From positions 29,424,001 through 29,488,000 of the forward strand of contig NC_083697.1 of assembly GCF_033118175.1 (NCBI RefSeq): a DNA stretch of 64,000 nt. Reading direction: 5' to 3'. Below, piece by piece: positions 1 to 10,761 of the stretch. The notes beneath the pieces were generated by a model that ran no database searches, was not told the DNA's origin, and was given only the letters and a program-made list of their open reading frames with translations. This DNA comes from Dama dama (Eukaryota > Chordata > Mammalia > Artiodactyla > Cervidae). Within the stretch, counting starts at the first letter, position 1, and each line of letters begins with the position of its first letter. The translations under genes were made by a program, and so were the position numbers.

Positions 1-40
1 AAAATATAAATATACTTCTGCTTCATTGTCTGTATTAAAA

Positions 41-1105
41 ACATTGACTGTGTGGATCACATCAAACTGGGGGGAATTCTTAAAGTGATGGGAATACCAG
101 ACTACCTTCCCCGCTTCCAGAGAAACCTGTATGCAGGTCAAGAAGAAACAGTTAGAACCGGACATGGAATGATTGGTTCAAAATTGGGAAAGGAGTATAT
201 CAAGGCTGTATATCATTACCCTGCTGATTTATTTTATATGCAGTATACATCATGTGAAATGCTGGACTGGATGAAACATAAGCTGGAATCAAGATTTCCA
301 TGAGAAATAGCAACAATCTCAGATATGCAGATGCTACCACCCTAATGGCAGAAAGCAAAGAGGAACTAAAGATCCTCTTGATGAAAATAAAAGAGGAGAG
401 TGAAATATTTGGCTTAAAATTCAGCATTCAATAAACTAAGATCATAGCATCTGGTCCCATCACTTCATGGCAGATAGAAGGGGAAGAAATGGAAACTGTG
501 ACAGATTTTATTTTCTTGGGCTCCAAAATCACTGCAGAGAGTGACTGCACCCATGAAATTAAAAGACGCTTGCTCCTTAGAAGAAAAGCTATGACAAACC
601 TAGACAGGGTATTAAAAAGCAGAGCCATCACTTTGCTGACAAAGGTCCATATATAGTCAAAGCTATGGTTTTCCCAATAGTCATGTATGGATGTGAGAGC
701 TGGACCATAAAGAAAGTTGAGTGCTGAAGAATTGATGTTTATGAACTGTGGTGCTGAATAAGACTCTTGAGAGTCCCTTGGACTGCAAGGAGATCAAACC
801 AGTCCATCCTAAAGGAAACCAACCCTGAACATTCATTGGAAGGATTGATGCTGAAGTTGAAGTGCCAATACTTTGGCCACCTGATGGGAAGAGCTGACTC
901 ATTGGAAGAGACACTGATGCTGGGAAAGATTGAGGACAGGAAGAGAAGGGGATAACAGAGGATGAGATTGTTGGATGGCATCACAGACTCAATGGATATG
1001 AGTTTGAGCAGACTCCAGGAGACAGTGAAGGATAGAGAAGACTGGTGTGATGCAGTCCAGGGGGCTGCAAAGAGCTGGACATGACTTAGCGACTGAACAA
1101 TAACT
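41..1105 (+). mobile_element. BovB (RTE) LINE, 5'-truncated, decayed
   Basis: The element starts inside the reverse transcriptase region (CDCVDH-like segment) and runs to the 3' end, GCGACTGAAC. Reading frames are broken by many stops and frameshifts. The RT active-site box, normally YADD, reads YADA at 324-335, which removes one catalytic aspartate. It is antisense to BANK1. Confidence 0.9.
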
Positions 1106-1246
1106 ACAAAGATATAAGGGGTTATTAAAAAACCTTTTTGGAAAAAAAAAAAACCCTGAAAGAAAACTAAGGATAAGAAGATTGGATTTAATACAGAGAA
1201 AAGAAAGGGATAAACATCTTTTGAGCATCTGTTTTATACTGGATTT

Positions 1247-2287
1247 TCCAGATGAAACAGTGGTAAAGAATCCACCTGCCAATTCAGGAGATATAAGAGA
1301 CACACTGGAATCAGGATTGCCGGAAGAAATATCAATAACCTCAGATAGGCAGATGACACCACCCTTATGGCAGAAAGTGAAGAGGAACTAAAAAGCCTCT
1401 TGATGAAAGTGAAAGAGGAGAGTGAAAGAGTTGGCTTAAAGCTCAACATTCAGAAAACTAAGATCATGACATCTGGTCTCATCACTTCACGGGAAATAGA
1501 TGAGGAGACAGTGGAAACAGTGTCAGACTTAAATTTTTTGGGCTTCGAAATCACTGCAGATGGTGATTGCAGCCATGAAATTAAAAGACACTTACTCCTT
1601 GGAAGGAAAGTTATGACCAACCTAGACAGCATATTAAGAAGCAGAGACATTTCTCTGCCAACAAAGGTCCATCTAGTCAAGGCTGTGGTTTTTCCAGTGG
1701 TCATGTATGGATGTGAGTGTTGGACTGTGAAGAAAGCGGAGAACCAAAAAATTGATGCTTTTGAACTGTGGTGTTGGAGAAGACTCTTGAGAGTCCCTTG
1801 GACTGCAAGGAGATACAATGAGTCCATCCTAAAGCAGATCAGTCCTGGGTGTTCATTGGAAGGACTGATGCTGAAGCTGAAACTCCAGTACTTTGACCAT
1901 CTCATGTGAAGAGTTGACTCATTGGAAAAGACCCTGATGCTGGGAGGGATTGGGGGCAGGAGGAGAAGGGGATGACAGAGGATGAGATGGCTGGATGGCA
2001 TCACCAACCTGATGGACATGAGTGAACTCCGGGAATTGGTGATGGACAGGGAGGCCTGACGTGCTGCGATTCATGGGGTCGCAAAGAGTCGGACACAACT
2101 GAGCGACTGAACTGAACTGAACTGAAGAGACATGGGTTCAGTCCCTGGATCAGGAAGATTCCCCGGAGGAGAAAACGACACCCCACTCCAGTATTCTTGC
2201 CTGGAAAATTCCAGGGACAGAGGAGCCTGGTGGGCTACAGTCCATGAAATCTCAAAGAGTTAGACATGACAGAGTGACTGAGTATGC
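1247..2287 (+). mobile_element. Bov-tA-type SINE split by a BovB insertion
   Basis: The left part (1247-1302, GGTAAAGAATCCACCTGCC) and the right part (2125-2287, with CCAGTATTCTTGCCTGGA and a GAGCCTGGTGGGCTACAG core) belong to one SINE. It is interrupted by the BovB at 1303-2124, with the 8-bp target-site duplication AAGAGACA at 1295-1302 and 2125-2132. Confidence 0.85.
1303..2124 (+). mobile_element. BovB LINE, 5'-truncated, nested in a SINE
   Basis: The insert is about 820 bp and covers the end of the RT region to the 3' tail of tandem AACTG units. It contains a 180-codon open frame (1367-1909) that is residual BovB ORF2. The Tyr codon of the YADD box is a TAG stop (1346-1348). The target-site duplication AAGAGACA confirms a retrotransposition event. 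Confidence 0.92.
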
Positions 2288-2348
2288 ATTCATGTATTTC
2301 ATACTAGCTAATCACTTTTTATATAAAACCATTTCCTTTAATTCTAAC

Positions 2349-2349
2349 C

Positions 2350-2381
<32 letters not shown>
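2349..2381 (+). repeat. (AC)n microsatellite
   Basis: About 16 uninterrupted AC dinucleotides. Confidence 0.98.
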
Positions 2382-2382
<1 letters not shown>

Positions 2383-2924
2383 CAAAAACCAATATGGGAG
2401 GCTATTATATTTCTCTTTTAAGCAGAGAGTAATGAATACAAAGATTTACATTCTGAAAATCAATCAGAATTATCTAAATTCAAACTCTGTACTATTGTTT
2501 ACATGACACTGTTTCAACCGTCAAAATAACTAAAATGAAATATATTTTATGATTATCTCAGATATCACTTTTCAAAGGCTTTCTTCAAAGTCAAACTGAA
2601 TTTCAGTCTTTCACAAAGTAAACAGGAATCCCATTTATATGCTCTTATAAAACTGTGTTTACCCAAAAGTCATTAATTTCAAAGCTTTCTTATTTAAATA
2701 TTATTTCCCTAAGCATAAATCATCCACCAATAAAACTTACATTTTTAATGCTCTGTACCATGGGGTTTTTACAAATATGTTGATGTTAAAAAAAATCATT
2801 TCAGTTGACACACATCCACCTCTGGCATTTTTCCAGCAGAGTCTAGTGCTCCCAAGTATTTGTCCATAGAATATTCTGAACTAAATTTTTCTATATCAAT
2901 TAAATTGTACTTTGAGAAAAGATC

Positions 2925-4115
2925 CCATGCCACCTACTGCTCTGGCTTCACACATCCGACCTATGGGAAATGCTTCTGTTTCTCGGCCTATGCCTCCTCA
3001 TGCAATACTTCATCTGAGTATGAGGTCAGTAATTGGAGCTCCTTCCAGTCCGCACTCCTGCCATCTCCTCTTTGGAGACCACATTTCCAAGGCAGTTCCT
3101 TAGTCCCTCACTTGCTCACATCTGTCTCCTTACTTTGAAGCTTTAATGACTTCCCATTTTCACTCTGGCTCAAATCCAGCTTCAAAGTTCTTTGGAGTTT
3201 TCTTCTATAAGTACATCCCTACCTGTAAAACTCGGACCTCTCGCCTTCCAAACAGTAAACCCAAGCATCCTCTCCTGGTGTTTATTCAGCCAGCAACTCT
3301 TTTTCATTTATGGGTGCTCACATGCCATGCAGCGCTAAGCTGCTGTAGTCATGTCCGACTCTTTGCGACTCTATGGACTGTAGCCTGCCAGGCTCCTCTG
3401 TCCATGCAGTTCTCCAGCAAGAATACTGGAGTGGGCTTCTATTTCCTCCTCCAGGGGATCTTCCCAACCCAGAGATTGAACCCATGTCTCTTAAGTCTCC
3501 TCCTGCATTGGCAGGCGGATTCTTTACCACTGGTGCCACACAGGAAGCCGGGTGCTTCCATGGGCTGCTTCTTATGCACCAGATTCTCTTCCACCTTTCA
3601 ACCACCTCCAGAGAAGAGGTCTAAACAAAAGATAAGCACACTGACCACTCCCAAGGAGGCGCTGACACCTCATTTGTAACTGGAACAAGCTCCAAGGGCA
3701 TGTAATCTCCAAAGATGCACAGAACCTGCACTTGTTTTAATGTTCTGCTATCACACCTTGAAATGCTTAATAATTAGACCTGGGGTCTCTACCTTTTCAT
3801 TTTACACAGGGCCCTGCTAATTAGGAAGCCGCTCCTATTTGCACATAATGTTGGCATGCTCTTGAGTTCCTACTCTCCCCCCATCTCCTCATACTTATCC
3901 TCTTCACCAAGGTCCAACTCAGGTTTCGTGTACAACTTCCAAAGGGATCATAAAACATTTCACACCTGTACTCCTCATTTGACCCTTTCTAAGTCATGCC
4001 CTCTGGTCTTAATAAGTTTTTAATGCCTGTGTTGAGGCTTCCCAGACAGATTTTAAACACCCTGAAGGTGTTTTTATTTTTTATATCATTTTGGCATCTT
4101 GTAAGAATTCGGTAC
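2925..4115 (+). repeat. Old interspersed repeat, possibly L2, interrupted by a SINE
   Basis: C/T-rich sequence such as TGACTTCCCATTTTCACTCTGGCT and a later stretch near 3895-4010 resemble L2 LINE 3' sequence. A younger SINE at 3325-3549 splits it. The assignment is from memory of the family and is weak. Confidence 0.3.
3325..3549 (-). mobile_element. Bov-tA/BOV-A2-type SINE
   Basis: In plus orientation it reads as the complement: ...TGTCCGACTCTTTGCGAC to the GGTGCCACACAGGAAGCC end. Flanking copies of GGGTGCTCACATG and GGGTGCTTCCATG (3312-3324 and 3550-3562) look like a diverged target-site duplication. Confidence 0.9.
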
Positions 4116-4129
4116 CTAAGAGGTACTCT

Positions 4130-4296
4130 GGGGAACTCCCATGTGGTTCCAGGTTAAGACGTCACCTTCCCATGCAGGGGGTGTGGGTTGGAGAGTTAGG
4201 ATCCCACATGACTCGCAGCCAAAACACAAAAACATAAAATACAAGCAATACTGTAACAACTTTAATAAAGACTTTAAAAATGGTCCAAATCAAAAA
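4130..4296 (+). mobile_element. CHR-2-type tRNA-derived SINE
   Basis: GGGAACTCCCATGTGGTTCC... CATGCAGGGGGTGTGGGTT... GGATCCCACATGACTCGCAG, then a TTTAATAAAGACTTTAAAA tail, follows the cetartiodactyl CHR-2 pattern. Confidence 0.7.
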
Positions 4297-4520
4297 GAAT
4301 CTTTAAAAAAATTGAAAAGAGGCAATTTATATGTATTTTTAAGTTGAGATGGAGTAAGCCTATAAAAATATAACTTTTTTTTTTTTTTTACATTGAGCAA
4401 GCACTATACCTTATCCCCATCAGGACTCACAGAGTCATCTGCTTCTTGCATCTCCATGCTCAAAGGAGGCTGCTGAGGAGGAAAGGACTGCACTCATCCA
4501 GCCCTGTTCTTAATTATTGT

Positions 4521-4742
4521 GAAAGTGAAAAGAATGAAGGTGTTAGTTGCTCAGATGTGTCTAACTTTTTGCAACCCCAGGGACTGTAGCTCACCAGGCT
4601 CCTCTGTCCATGGAATTCTCCAGGCAAAAATACTGGAGCGGGTTGCCATTCTCTTCTCCAGGGGATCTTTCAGACCCAGGGACTGAACCTGAGGCTCCTG
4701 CATTGCAGGCAGATTCTTAATTGTCTGAGTCATTGGGGAAGC
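4521..4742 (-). mobile_element. Bov-tA/BOV-A2-type SINE
   Basis: It is flanked by the near-identical direct repeats CTTAATTATTGT (4509-4520) and CTTAATTATTAT (4743-4754). The body carries the family core CAGGCTCCTCTGTCCATGG. Confidence 0.92.
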
Positions 4743-5306
4743 CTTAATTATTATGGACATCTTATTTAAAGCTACAATTATATGGACATATTTAATTCAA
4801 TGGAGGAAATATTAGGACACTCAAATGGTCATAAATTCAGTTTTATCAGAAGATGCTATTTTATTCTCAATCTAACTTCTTTGTTTATCCCTTTTCTGGC
4901 TCTGAGCATTCAAATTGAGAAAGAGTTATTATAATAATCACTACCAAACTCTCTAGATTTGCTACATTGTAAACAAACCTTGAGACCTCACCCAAAGGGC
5001 TGGAACTTTGTCTGCAGTACAACACATTGGTAGTGGAGATTCTAGATTGTCAGGGTGGGTGCCCTTCTAGACTTTAATGAATCATTAAGCACAGGTTAAC
5101 AAAGGATTTTGATCCTCGTGGATCATACCAGCTTACTTTGACTTGTGTACCCAGACCAATGGCTCTTTTCATATATTCATAATTAATAGGAACTAGCTCT
5201 ATAAGCACAGTTGCATGGGCATAGGCCTTATCAAGCCAGCACTGTGCAAGTCCCTGAAGCTGGCCCTGACCTAACCTGTAACAGAAGAGCAAGGATTAGG
5301 TTATGG

Positions 5307-5493
5307 CAGTGGTTCCAAATTTGACTGCTAATTCTCACCTTGGAGAACACCTAGGAAGCTTTAAAACTCCCAATGTCCAGGCCAAAACTTAGACTATTTA
5401 CATCTGAATCTCTAACAGTAGGATTTAGACATTTTTACTTTGTAAAACCTCCCCAAGTCATCCCTATATGCTGCTTAATTTGAGAAACACTTG
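5307..5493. mobile_element. hAT-Charlie MITE (MER20-like)
   Basis: It starts CAGTGGTTCC and ends TTTGAGAAACACTT, the inverted termini of this nonautonomous family. The middle contains AGGAAGCTTTAAAA and the AGGCCAAAACTTAGA region. Confidence 0.6.
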
Positions 5494-6540
5494 GTTAAAG
5501 GGAAAAAACACCTTTTTTTTTTTTTAAAAAACACCTTTTTGTCATTGTAAAACCTTACCACTGAAGGGGTAATGCTTCACAACATAGACATTTTAGGCAG
5601 TGACACACACAATAATCTTTTGCTGCTTTTATTGTTATGTTTCAATTAGATCATAGGACCTGACTTTAAGTTAAGGTTGGTTATCAAGATCTAATGCATG
5701 ATTTGATGTCAAAAATAAGTGGGCAGTGCTGTTAGTTTCTGTGTATTGTTTTAAACTGTATTCAGTGCCAAAGAGTGAACAGGAAGGACCTAATCTCAGA
5801 GGTTTTTGTAGCATCTCCATGGGCCCTGCTAAGAGTCACACTCCATATATTCTCAGAGTTTCTCTAGATTCACTGGTTATACAATCTGTGATCTGAAAAG
5901 ATTTGGGTTTGGAGACTCATATTATGGTTGCAGACACAGACATATACATCAGTGAAGGTCAAATAAAATGAAGGTCTTTATCAGGGGATGTGCCCATTCT
6001 AGGACTCAGAAAAACAAGTCAATGAAATTAATATAGCTATAATTGCTGATAAAGCCCATTAAGAGGTCTTTTTGTGGTGATACTATAACTTTAAGAATTA
6101 AATTTCCTCAAAAATCAACAAGTAACCAGCCTCACCCAAATAGTAGCCATGGAAGAATAACATAAACATAAAGAAATTTCAGTTAACTATATGAAAGGAA
6201 GTAAGAGGTTTGGGGTGGAGGAGAGCTGAGATTGCGGCAGATTCTACCAAAAGGAAGGGAAAATGCCATATTGAAGTCCTGCCTACACAGTTAAGACAAG
6301 ATAAAAATAAGCTCCTCTTAGCTGCTCTTTAGGATGGAAGAAGCAATAGAGAGGCCATTACTGACACATGATTGAGGCTCCAGGAGAGGCAGGAGGCATT
6401 TAGAGCAAACCACAGTATTTCTGAAAGGGCCATTGAGGAAAACACTCAAAGGATCCCTCTTAAAGCTTCAGGTCAAATCCATTAAAAAATTATCCAGTGA
6501 CTGGATCACTGCTTAGAGATGATGCCTCTCTAACAAGAAG

Positions 6541-6776
6541 GGCTTCCCAGGTAGTGCAAGGGGTAAAGAACCCTCCTGCCAACGCAGGAGAGGTAAGAGA
6601 AGTGGGTTTGATCCGTGGGCTGGGAAGATCCCCTTCCCACTCCAGTATTCTTGTGGCAACCCACTCCAGTATTCTTGCCTGGAGAATTCCATGGACAGAG
6701 GAGCCTGGAGGGCTACAGTCCACGGGGTGGCAGAGAGTCAGACACAACTAAAGCAACCTAGCGCGGCATAGCACAG
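6541..6776 (+). mobile_element. Bov-tA-type SINE
   Basis: It runs from GGCTTCCCAGGTAGTGC through CCACTCCAGTATTCTTG, which appears twice in a small internal duplication at 6638-6676, to AGTCAGACACAACTAAAGCAAC. Confidence 0.92.
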
Positions 6777-6915
6777 CTCACAAGTGATCACAGAACAACT
6801 GTCCGGAGCGCAGACAAGCCTCTGAAGAAGAGCACTGCCCCCCTGATGCCATCCCTAGGGTGATTTGAAGTGACCTATTACTGAGAGGCATGAATGTATT
6901 TTCTGTCCTCTGGAG

Positions 6916-7118
6916 CAGGATTCAACCTTGACACTACTGACATTTTGGGACCAGAGAAGTCACTGCTGTGACTATGGGATTTTTAGTAGCATCCCTGGCT
7001 TCTACCCAGCAGATGCCAGGAGCAACCCCCGGTTATGACAAACCTGTCTGTAGACTTTGCCAAATATCCCCTTGGGAGAGACAGCCAAATCACTCCCAGA
7101 TGAGAATCATTGCTCTGA
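6916..7118 (-). mobile_element. MER5A-like hAT-Charlie MITE
   Basis: CATTTTGGGACCAGA, TAGCAGCATCCCTGGCTTCTACCCAG, a GCCAAATATCCCCTTGGG block and the end GAGAATCATTGCTCTG match MER5A in reverse orientation. The length is about 200 bp, close to the family's usual size. Confidence 0.8.
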
Positions 7119-7592
7119 GGGAATTGTCCTGAGAGATTAATGATATTAGGACTTTGGGGTAAACACACAGCAAAGGAAACACACAAAAGAAGGCAGCAAA
7201 TAACAGACCAGGTTCAGTTCTGGTTTAGATGTTATTTCAATGGGAGAATGCCTCCCAAGTGGATAATTCATCAGCAACAAAAGTGGGTAAGATTACTTTG
7301 AACAATGGACTTGTTTGGAAGACTTAGAACTCACGGATTTCATATCTTTCATGATACATTACCCCATACAAGACAAAATCAAGAGGAATATGCTAGAAAA
7401 GCAAGTATCTTGGCCCATAAAAAACAGCAAAAAGCTTAACAAACACTAAAACAGAACAAAGATTGCTAATCCTAGAAAACGGAAAAGAAGAGGTCGAATT
7501 AAGCAGATTTAAACTGTTAAGACCCATTTAGGTGTTTCTTAAAAAGAGAATAACTTACATAAATAGAACACTGGAGGCACATCTTCACTAGT

Positions 7593-7593
<1 letters not shown>

Positions 7594-7623
<30 letters not shown>
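7594..7623 (+). repeat. (CA)n microsatellite
   Basis: About 15 CA dinucleotides. Confidence 0.97.
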
Positions 7624-7626
<3 letters not shown>

Positions 7627-8257
7627 CTGTCAAAAGAAAAAAGTGTTTTTCTGCTGTTTTGAAAGTGGCACAAATTTCAAGTTCCAGGAAAGGAACAATG
7701 CTGGGAAAGATGACTAGGCAGAAGGAATCAAAAGGGCCAGGCTCCTGGGGTCAAAAGCAGCAGCAGGCTCATCTGCAGCCTCAGTTACGCCAATAAAATG
7801 CCACTTCTCCAGAGCAGAGGAGGGCACAGGGAGAGTATTTTGTTAGCGGCAGGTCTACAGACTCAAGCCATTCTGCAGCAAGAGAGAGCAGCAGAGACTT
7901 AAACTAATTCCCTGTTCATCAGACAGAATGAGGATGACACCAATAGACTGAATCAGTCAACTCAACAGTGGCATGCCAGAAACTTTATAAAGTGTAAGGG
8001 GAATTTCATAGAATTTGAAGATACTGGGAGCAGAAGAGGCACATCTCAAATATGACCTGGTGACTGGCAATGACAGTCTTGTAAATTTCTAGATTTTGTA
8101 TAATGGCAGAGAAGTCTCAAATATCATTTCTGGAGAGAGGAAGCTATACTATACATTTAAGTGGATTCCATTTACCCAGTAACTTGAAGACTTCTCAGAA
8201 ATGAGTAAGCTCAAAGGCTATGCTTTCAGACAACTGGTATAGACTGAATGCTATCCT

Positions 8258-8331
8258 GGGCTTCCCAGGTGCTGCTAGTGGTAAAAGAACCCACCTCCCA
8301 ACGCAGAAGTCATAAGAGATGCAGGTTCCTG
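8258..8331 (+). mobile_element. Bov-tA-type SINE, 3'-truncated fragment
   Basis: Only the tRNA-derived head is present (GGGCTTCCCAGGTGCTGCT... to GATGCAGGTTCCTGG). Confidence 0.8.
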
Positions 8332-8485
8332 GTAAATCTGAAACATGATTTCCACTCATCTTGCTTGTGGTGCATGAAAACTGGGACATGAATTTAGACT
8401 GTACTAAGATCTAGGTTCTAAGAATACAAGATTTTGACTTGGGTGACTATTTTTGGTCCATGGATCAGTTTATTTCAAGTTTTTA

Positions 8486-8685
8486 GTGTGTACATGCTAA
8501 GTCATTTCAGTCATGTACAACTTTTTGCGACCCTAGGGACTGTAGCACTCCAAGCTTCTCTATCCATGGGATTCTCCAGGCAAAAATACTGGAGTGGGTT
8601 GTCGTTCACTCCTCCAGGGGATCTTTCTGACCCAGGGGTTGAACACGTGTCTCTCATATCTCCTGAATTGCCATTTGGGAAGCTG
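8486..8685 (-). mobile_element. Bov-tA-type SINE
   Basis: The complement of the family consensus: GCTAAGTCATTTCAGTCATG, CTCCAGGCAAAAATACTGG and a CTCCTGAATTGCCA end. Confidence 0.88.
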
Positions 8686-9052
8686 GCTGGTGCTAAAATA
8701 GTCTTATATGATCTTTCAACTCAGGATTGTTTAAAAAGTGGGGCTCCCAAGAAAGATTTGGAATTGAAATAATTTAATTCAGATCCTTCAGAGATTCTGA
8801 TGGAATTATATCCATGTCAATAAATAAAAGACAGTCCACAATTCCACTATGGAAAGAACCCTGGTCCTGCCCAGAAAACCTAAGTGCATGATTTCTGCCT
8901 GGAGGGCAGTGGGATTTAATTTTTGGATTTTGATGTGTCTGCAATTTAATAATGGAAAAGCTTTATATTGTTCAAATTTTACTGTTGCAGATATTTTTAA
9001 ATGCAGCTAGTTAGACTCATTGCATAATTCTTGGTGAGCAATTTTTAGTTCC

Positions 9053-9957
9053 AGAGGGTTTTTTTTTTTTTTTATTTGACTTTACCTATTTGAGAATAGT
9101 CCTCATTTCCCTTTTATAGTCTCTTCCACTAATTTCTGTCTCTTCCATTATTTCTCACTCAAGAGGAGCCACTGGTTCTGATTGTTTGGCCTGGTCTTCC
9201 TTCCTCAAGTAGTCTGTAATATTTCTTTGCCTGATTCCTCTGTCTCGGTTCCCTCCAACCTGTACAGTTCCGGTTCCTGGGGTCTCTAAGGGAGTGCCAA
9301 AGAAGTTTTTGTTCCTCTGGCACTGATAACATAGTAACTTAAATTGGTGATTCTCCTGCTTGTTCATGGGGTCTGGAGATGAGGGAAATAAGCTTTTCAG
9401 AATTGCACAGAACATTCTGCTTCTGCCAGGGCTGCTGGAACCATCAGGATCAGAAGATTCTCTCCCCAAATATGCCTCCCAGTAAGCAGACAAGTGAGCT
9501 TCCCTGGTCGCTCAGCTGGAAAAGAATCCACCTGCAGTGCAGGACACCCCGGTTCGATTCCTGGGTTGGGAAGGTCCCCTGAAGAAGGCATAGGCTACCC
9601 ACTCCAGTAGTCTTGGGCTTCCCTGGTGGCTCAGATGATAAAGAATCTGCCTGCAATGCAGGAGACCTGGGTTCGATCCCTGGGTTGGGAAGATCTCCTG
9701 GAGAAGGGCCTGGCAACCCACTCCAGTATTCTTGCCTGGAGAATCCCATGGACAAAGGAGCCTGGTGGGCTACAGTCCATGGAGTTACAAAGAATTGGAC
9801 ATGACTGACTGACTAACCACAGCACAGCAAGCAGACAAGCGCAGCTCCTGTCACCTAAACACTGGCCTCTACCTGAAGGACCCTCTCATGCAACTCTCAA
9901 GCTTCTCCTGCCTCTTTGGCTCTTTCTGCTCAAGTACACTGCAGATGTTGAGGGCCA
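9053..9957 (-). pseudogene. Possible processed pseudogene of unrecognised parent, split by a SINE
   Basis: On the minus strand a coding-like stretch with no stop runs from 9493 to 9155 and includes QFKLLCYQCQRNKNFFG and RQRNITDYLRKEDQAKQ. A stop, about 80 nt of possible 3' UTR and an A-rich tail (poly-T on plus at 9059-9074, preceded in sense by AATAAA) follow. Imperfect direct repeats GCAATTTTTAGTTCC (9038-9052) and GCATCTTTTTAGTTAC (9958-9973) could be the target-site duplication. A SINE dimer (9495-9828) interrupts the 5' part. I do not recognise the parent gene. It could equally be old repeat sequence with a chance open frame. Confidence 0.3.
9495..9828 (+). mobile_element. Dimeric Bov-tA/BOV-A2 SINE
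   Basis: Two head-to-tail units (9495-9614 and 9615-9828) both begin with the CTTCCCTGG head. The dimer is flanked by an 11-bp target-site duplication AAGCAGACAAG at 9484-9494 and 9829-9839. Confidence 0.93.
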
Positions 9958-10319
9958 GCATCTTTTTAGTTACTGTAGATTACATAACCCAAATTTTGGT
10001 CAAGCTCTAGCATGGCTTATTTTAGTGGTTCAGTCCAGTGAAGACTTAGGAAGAAGAAATGTCACTAACATATATCCATATAACCCCTCTTGAGAAATCT
10101 ACTTGCTTTAACATTATATTTTTATTCGGAAACCAGCTCTTCTAGCTCTTATGGTATTTCCACTTCATAATGTAGGCCTTTGACACATGTTTTATAATTG
10201 AAGATAGGTGGTCCTAAAAAATAAGTATTTGCAAATTCTATTCAAGAACATATTTCCTTTCATGAAAATAGAATCTTTGATCTGGTTAATATGAATCCAA
10301 CTTTGCTTTGAACAGTTTG

Positions 10320-10320
<1 letters not shown>

Positions 10321-10368
<48 letters not shown>

Positions 10369-10369
10369 G
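10321..10369 (+). repeat. Compound (CA)n(TA)n microsatellite
   Basis: CA repeats, with one short TA break near the start, run into TATATATATATA. It lies about 240 bp from the exon 3 donor, on its intron side. Confidence 0.97.
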
Positions 10370-10435
10370 CAATTGTAAATCTGTTTGCAACAGATCAAGT
10401 AACATCTAAAAACATGGTGCTTTCATGTATGTTTC

Positions 10436-10560
10436 AATATTCTATTACTCAACAAATACATATCAAATGCCTACTAACTGCCAGACATTGTTCTGCCATT
10501 CTGAGGACACAGCCAAGAACAGAGTGAACAAAAACACCTCTAGTGTCAGTTACACTCTAG
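10436..10560 (-). repeat. L2 LINE 3' fragment
   Basis: CTCAACAAATACATATCAAATGCCTACTAACTGCCAGACATTG followed by ACACAGCCAAGAACAGAGTGAAC is the reverse complement pattern of an L2 3' end. It ends about 45 bp from the exon 3 donor. Confidence 0.65.
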
Positions 10561-10606
10561 TGAAATGCAGTATCCATGACAACAATAACAAGGTGTCTTT
10601 ACTGAC

Positions 10607-10761
10607 CTCACATGGAATCTCAGCAGGAAGCACCACTGCCTGTGGTATGGTGCTTCCTGAAGCTTCTGATAATTCTTCAACTTCCTTTCTCTCACTGATT
10701 TGCCCAGAATGTTCCTTTCTTAGGTCTGGTGAAATAATGATCTCCAGGTAGTCCGCAGAAC
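10607..10761 (-). CDS. BANK1: BANK1 exon 3 (linker between TIR and DBB domains)
   Basis: This exon is recognised by the run SGQISERKEVEELSEAS followed by TIPQAVVLPAEIPCE, which matches BANK1 just after the TIR-like domain and at the approach to the DBB (Dof/BCAP/BANK) domain. The acceptor is ACTTTCCTTTAG with AG at 10763-10762; the donor GTCAGT starts at 10606. The exon has 2 nt that complete the codon opened by the last base of exon 2 (giving Gly), then 51 codons, ending in phase 0 after Glu. It is uninterrupted and collinear with human BANK1 as I recall it, with no length change. The segment is polar and acidic, with no membrane or signal segment. The upstream polypyrimidine tract is short. 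Exon 4 should lie to the left of the window. Confidence 0.93.

Larger units (their letters stand above)
1..10606 (-). other. BANK1: BANK1 intron 3, 5' portion
   Basis: The intron begins with the donor GTCAGT directly after exon 3 and runs off the left edge of the window. It holds two BovB copies, several SINEs, two hAT MITEs, three CA repeats and a possible retropseudogene. Nothing is recognised at 2290-2900, 4755-5306, 5494-6540 and 7120-8257, apart from short low-complexity runs and a CA repeat. Confidence 0.88.

Noticed and set aside
1367..1909. 180-codon open frame that could look like a gene
   Set aside because: It is the C-terminal part of BovB ORF2, present in many copies here, with a stop in the YADD box upstream and a target-site duplication around the element.
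9495..9828. tRNA-like A and B box sequences in SINE heads
   Set aside because: The heads are tRNA-derived but lack a cloverleaf and lie in dispersed repeats, so they are not tRNA genes.
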